Of a stretch of 64,000 nucleotides of DNA, positions 61,628-64,000 are shown in pieces. Source of the DNA: Corynebacterium humireducens NBRC 106098 = DSM 45392 (GTDB lineage: Bacteria; Actinomycetota; Actinomycetes; Mycobacteriales; Mycobacteriaceae); NCBI RefSeq assembly GCF_000819445.1, contig NZ_CP005286.1:1984001-2048000 (forward strand). Reading direction: 5' to 3'. The first letter of the stretch is position 1, and each line of letters starts with the position of its first letter. The notes beneath the pieces are model-generated. The model was given only the letters and a program-made list of their open reading frames with translations, did no database searches and was not told the origin of the DNA. The translations under genes and the position numbers were made by a program.

Positions 61628-62905
61628 TTAAGGACGGGTCTGTCCGGTGCCCTGCAGGATCCACTTGGTGGAGGTGAGCTCCGGCAGTGCCATCGGGCCG
61701 CGGGCGTGCAGCTTCTGGGTGGAGATGCCGATCTCCGCGCCCATGCCGTACTGCTCGCCGTCGGTGAAGGCGGTGGAGGCGTTGACCATGACGGCCGCGG
61801 CGTCGACCTCGTCGGCGAACTTCTGCGCGGTGGCGATGTTGCCGGTGGCGATGCCCTCGGTGTGGCCGGTGGTCCAGCGGGCGATGTGCTCGATGGCGCC
61901 CTCGACGCCGTCGACGACCTTGGCGGCGATGTCCATGGACAGGTACTCGTCGCCCCAGTCGGTGTCGTCGGCCGGGACGATGTCCTGCGCGCCGAAGGCC
62001 TCGAGCTCGGCGACGTCACCGTGGACGGTGACCCCCGCCTCCTGCAGCGCGGTGACGATGCGCAGCTTGTCGGCGTCGCTGAGGGCGGCGTCGATAAGCA
62101 CCGTCTCGGTGGCGTTGCACACGGAGCAGCGGCGGGTCTTGCCGTTGAGCAGCATGGCGATGCCCTGCTCGAGGTCACCCTCGGCGTCGATGTAGAAGTG
62201 GCAGTTGCCGGTGCCCGTCTCGATGGCCGGGACCGTGGCGTTGGTGACCACCGTCTCGATGAGGCGGGCGCCGCCACGCGGGATGACCACGTCGACGAGA
62301 CCGCGGGCGGTGATCAGGTCCTGCACGGAGTCGTGGGTCTCGCAGGGCAGCAGCTGGACGGTCTCACGCGGCAGACCGAAGTCGGCGACGACGTCCTGCA
62401 GGATCTCCACGAGCTTCGCGTTGGAGACCTTCGCGGTGCGCGAACCACGCAGCAGCGGCACGTTGCCGGACTTCAGCGCCAGACCGAAGGCATCGACGGT
62501 GACGTTCGGGCGGGCCTCGTAGACCATGCCCATCACGCCGAGGGGGACACGCACCTGACGCATCTGGATGCCGTTGGGCATGACGCCGCCGGTGAGGACC
62601 TCGCCCACCGGGTCCTTCAGGCCCGCGACCTGGCGCAGGCCACCGGCGATGCCCTCGATGCGGGCGGCGTCGAGGGAGAGGCGGTCGATGAGTGCCTCAG
62701 TGAGGCCCTCGGCGCGGCCGGAGTCGATGTCCTGCTGGTTCGCGGCGATGATGTCCTCGGTCTTCGCGACGAGCGCGTCCGCGGCCGCCAGCAGGATCTC
62801 GTTCTTCCGGGAGGTCGGCAGCTGCGCCAGAAGCGGGGCGACGGCCTTGGCCGCCCGGGCCTTGGTCAGTACTTCTTCACGTTCAATGGCGCGGGTGTCA
62901 GTCAT
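61628..62905 (-). CDS. proA: Gamma-glutamyl phosphate reductase
   Basis: 425 aa. ProA reduces glutamyl 5-phosphate to glutamate semialdehyde in proline synthesis. The catalytic Cys is in [20 protein letters not shown]; the NADPH region is [20 protein letters not shown], and the C-terminal signature is [24 protein letters not shown] then [12 protein letters not shown]. The ATG at 62905 lacks a Shine-Dalgarno and has TAGACT 8 nt upstream. It heads the proA-cutinase-nadD cluster. Confidence 0.95.
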   Translation of the reverse strand: MTDTRAIEREEVLTKARAAKAVAPLLAQLPTSRKNEILLAAADALVAKTEDIIAANQQDIDSGRAEGLTEALIDRLSLDAARIEGIAGGLRQVAGLKDPVGEVLTGGVMPNGIQMRQVRVPLGVMGMVYEARPNVTVDAFGLALKSGNVPLLRGSRTAKVSNAKLVEILQDVVADFGLPRETVQLLPCETHDSVQDLITARGLVDVVIPRGGARLIETVVTNATVPAIETGTGNCHFYIDAEGDLEQGIAMLLNGKTRRCSVCNATETVLIDAALSDADKLRIVTALQEAGVTVHGDVAELEAFGAQDIVPADDTDWGDEYLSMDIAAKVVDGVEGAIEHIARWTTGHTEGIATGNIATAQKFADEVDAAAVMVNASTAFTDGEQYGMGAEIGISTQKLHARGPMALPELTSTKWILQGTGQTRP

Positions 62906-62913
62906 GGGTCCCG

Positions 62914-62919
62914 AGTCTA
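62914..62919 (-). promoter_or_regulatory. Candidate -10 of the proA cluster
   Basis: TAGACT on the minus strand, 8 nt before the proA ATG, with no ribosome-binding site between. Leaderless geometry again, as for the draG-like operon, which has the same hexamer. Confidence 0.45.
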
Positions 62920-62951
62920 GCGAAAGCTGCTTTCCGACGTGCCCCCTTCCC

Positions 62952-63872
62952 CTAGTAGCCCGCCTCCAGGTCGACCTCGTTCGGCATGCGCTCCCCCGCC
63001 TCGAAGGCGGCGGCGTTGTCGACGACGAGACGTCCCGTCCGCTGCTGGATGACCGTGTACGTGTTCGCGGTGTGCGGGGTGATCATGCAGGTGTCGATGT
63101 CCCACAGCGGGTGGTCGTCGGGCAGGGGTTCGGGGTCGGTGACGTCGAGGGCCGCCCCGCCGATGACGCCGTCGCGCAGGGCCTCCACCAGGTCCTCCGT
63201 GTGCACGAGGGGGCCGCGTGCGACGTTGACGAGCACGGCGGTGGACTTCATCTGCGCGAACACGTCCCCGTTGATCATGTGCCGGGTCTCCGGGGTGAGG
63301 GGCGCGAGCACGACGACGACGTCGGCGACCGGCCACACCTCGTCCACCTCCGCGATGGCGCGGGACTCGTCCGCCCCCGCCACCTCCCGCCCGGACCGGG
63401 TGACGGCGATGATCCGCACGCCGAAGACCCGGAGCATCTCGATGAGCTTGACGGCGATGCGGCCCGCCCCGATGATCGCGACGGTCTTGCCGTCGAAGAG
63501 CCACTGCTTGCGCCGGTCCACCTCGCGGCGCACCGACCAGCTGCCCGCCAGGGTGATCATCTTGTGCTGGTGCATCTGGGCCAGCAGGATCGCGATCGTC
63601 GACTCGGCGACCGTGTCGTCGTAGAGGCCGGAGGCGCAGGCCCAGCGGACGCCGCCGGGACGGATGAGGCCGGCGTCGACGAGCGCGTCGATGCCCGCGA
63701 ACGTCGCCTGGACGTAGCGGATGTTCTCCGGCAGCGGGTCGGGAAACTTGCCCGGCCCCCCGTTGAACACGAGGAAGTCGGCGTCGTGGACGTCCTCGAC
63801 GTAGGTGTGGCCGGCGGCCTCGATCTCGGCGATGGCGTCCGGCCACTGCTGCGGCTGGAAGGCGAATCTCAT
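62952..63872 (-). CDS. D-isomer specific 2-hydroxyacid dehydrogenase
   Basis: 306 aa. The NAD-binding motif is [20 protein letters not shown] (GxGxxA/G variant). Catalytic residues are Arg in [18 protein letters not shown], Glu in [14 protein letters not shown] and His in [16 protein letters not shown]. It reduces or oxidises a 2-hydroxyacid; the substrate is unknown. GGAGGAGTCACCC precedes the ATG at 63872, giving a strong ribosome-binding site. It is separated from proA by 46 bp. Confidence 0.92.
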   Translation of the reverse strand: MRFAFQPQQWPDAIAEIEAAGHTYVEDVHDADFLVFNGGPGKFPDPLPENIRYVQATFAGIDALVDAGLIRPGGVRWACASGLYDDTVAESTIAILLAQMHQHKMITLAGSWSVRREVDRRKQWLFDGKTVAIIGAGRIAVKLIEMLRVFGVRIIAVTRSGREVAGADESRAIAEVDEVWPVADVVVVLAPLTPETRHMINGDVFAQMKSTAVLVNVARGPLVHTEDLVEALRDGVIGGAALDVTDPEPLPDDHPLWDIDTCMITPHTANTYTVIQQRTGRLVVDNAAAFEAGERMPNEVDLEAGY

Positions 63873-63959
63873 GGGTGACTCCTCCGGGGTGACCTGTGTC
63901 ACCACGTTACCGGAACTCCACCCCTGGGCGGCCACCCTGTCTTTCCCCGGTTTTTCCGG

Positions 63960-63965
63960 GATAAT
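63960..63965 (+). promoter_or_regulatory. Candidate -10 of the gene at the right edge
   Basis: GATAAT lies 6 nt before the ATG at 63972 with no Shine-Dalgarno between, suggesting a leaderless start. Confidence 0.4.
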
Positions 63966-63971
63966 GAAGAC

Positions 63972-64000
63972 ATGCGCTGGCCGTTCGGACGTCGTCCCCC
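63972..64000 (+). CDS. Start of an unidentified gene (partial)
   Basis: Only nine codons (MRWPFGRRP) lie in the window. The call rests on the ATG, the -10-like hexamer just upstream and the divergent orientation from the dehydrogenase. Nothing can be said of its function. Confidence 0.35.

Noticed and set aside
1..64000. CRISPR arrays, tRNA, rRNA and prophage modules
   Set aside because: No regularly spaced short repeats, no cloverleaf-like sequence with a recognisable T-arm, and no phage structural genes were seen. The repeats in the window are accounted for by IS copies.

Overview
The window is a high-GC actinobacterial chromosome segment, almost certainly Corynebacterium. Two things show this: three tandem secreted esterases of the antigen 85/corynomycolyltransferase type (33.4-37.3 kb), and the conserved housekeeping block proA / cutinase-like / nadD / rsfS / phosphatase / degV / comEA / comEC / holA / rpsT / lepA (49.6-62.9 kb). 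Species cannot be named from sequence alone.

Layout. 0-2.7 kb: end of treS, maltokinase, a luciferase-like flavin oxidoreductase and a small membrane protein. 2.7-9.1 kb: an AEC permease divergent from a GntR/HutC regulator, followed by a four-gene peptide-type ABC importer (lipoprotein SBP, two permeases, double ATPase). 9.1-12.4 kb: an HNH/13E12-type nuclease and a compact operon of ADP-ribosylglycohydrolase, an unknown protein and an RNA 2',3'-cyclic phosphodiesterase. 12.4-18.3 kb: a complete ribose operon rbsRACBKD with promoter, LacI-type operator and terminal hairpin. 18.4-22.2 kb: a flavin monooxygenase gene destroyed by an IS256-family element that itself carries an IS3-family element. 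22.5-31.6 kb: BASS-type transporter, proline-iminopeptidase-like hydrolase divergent from an epimerase-like gene, YeeE/YedE-TusA fusion divergent from two tandem FUSC proteins, metallophosphoesterase, DsbA-like protein. 31.6-40.6 kb: unknown protein, DUF1275 membrane protein, three mycolyltransferases with a lipoprotein, and an AraC regulator divergent from a two-component flavin monooxygenase (HpaC/HpaB type). 40.6-49.6 kb: an AT-richer two-component system whose kinase gene is split by a five-deep nest of insertion sequences. 49.6-64 kb: the housekeeping block, with an IS5-family element between lepA and a PemK-like gene.

The most striking structure is the nest at 41334-48326. An ISL3 element contains an IS3 element, which contains a second type of IS3 element, which contains a second ISL3 element, which contains another copy of the first IS3 element. 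The target duplications of the four inner insertions are exact (GAT, CAC, GGGAAACC, GAG), so the order of events can be read off directly. Stripping the insertions regenerates elements of 1455, 1362, 1342, 1455 and 1362 bp.

The second theme is transcription. Many genes here have a Pribnow-like hexamer 6-9 nt before the start codon and no Shine-Dalgarno, which suggests leaderless mRNAs. One divergent pair (24801/24821) appears to share a symmetric -10 (TACCTTA). I saw no CRISPR array, tRNA, rRNA or prophage.
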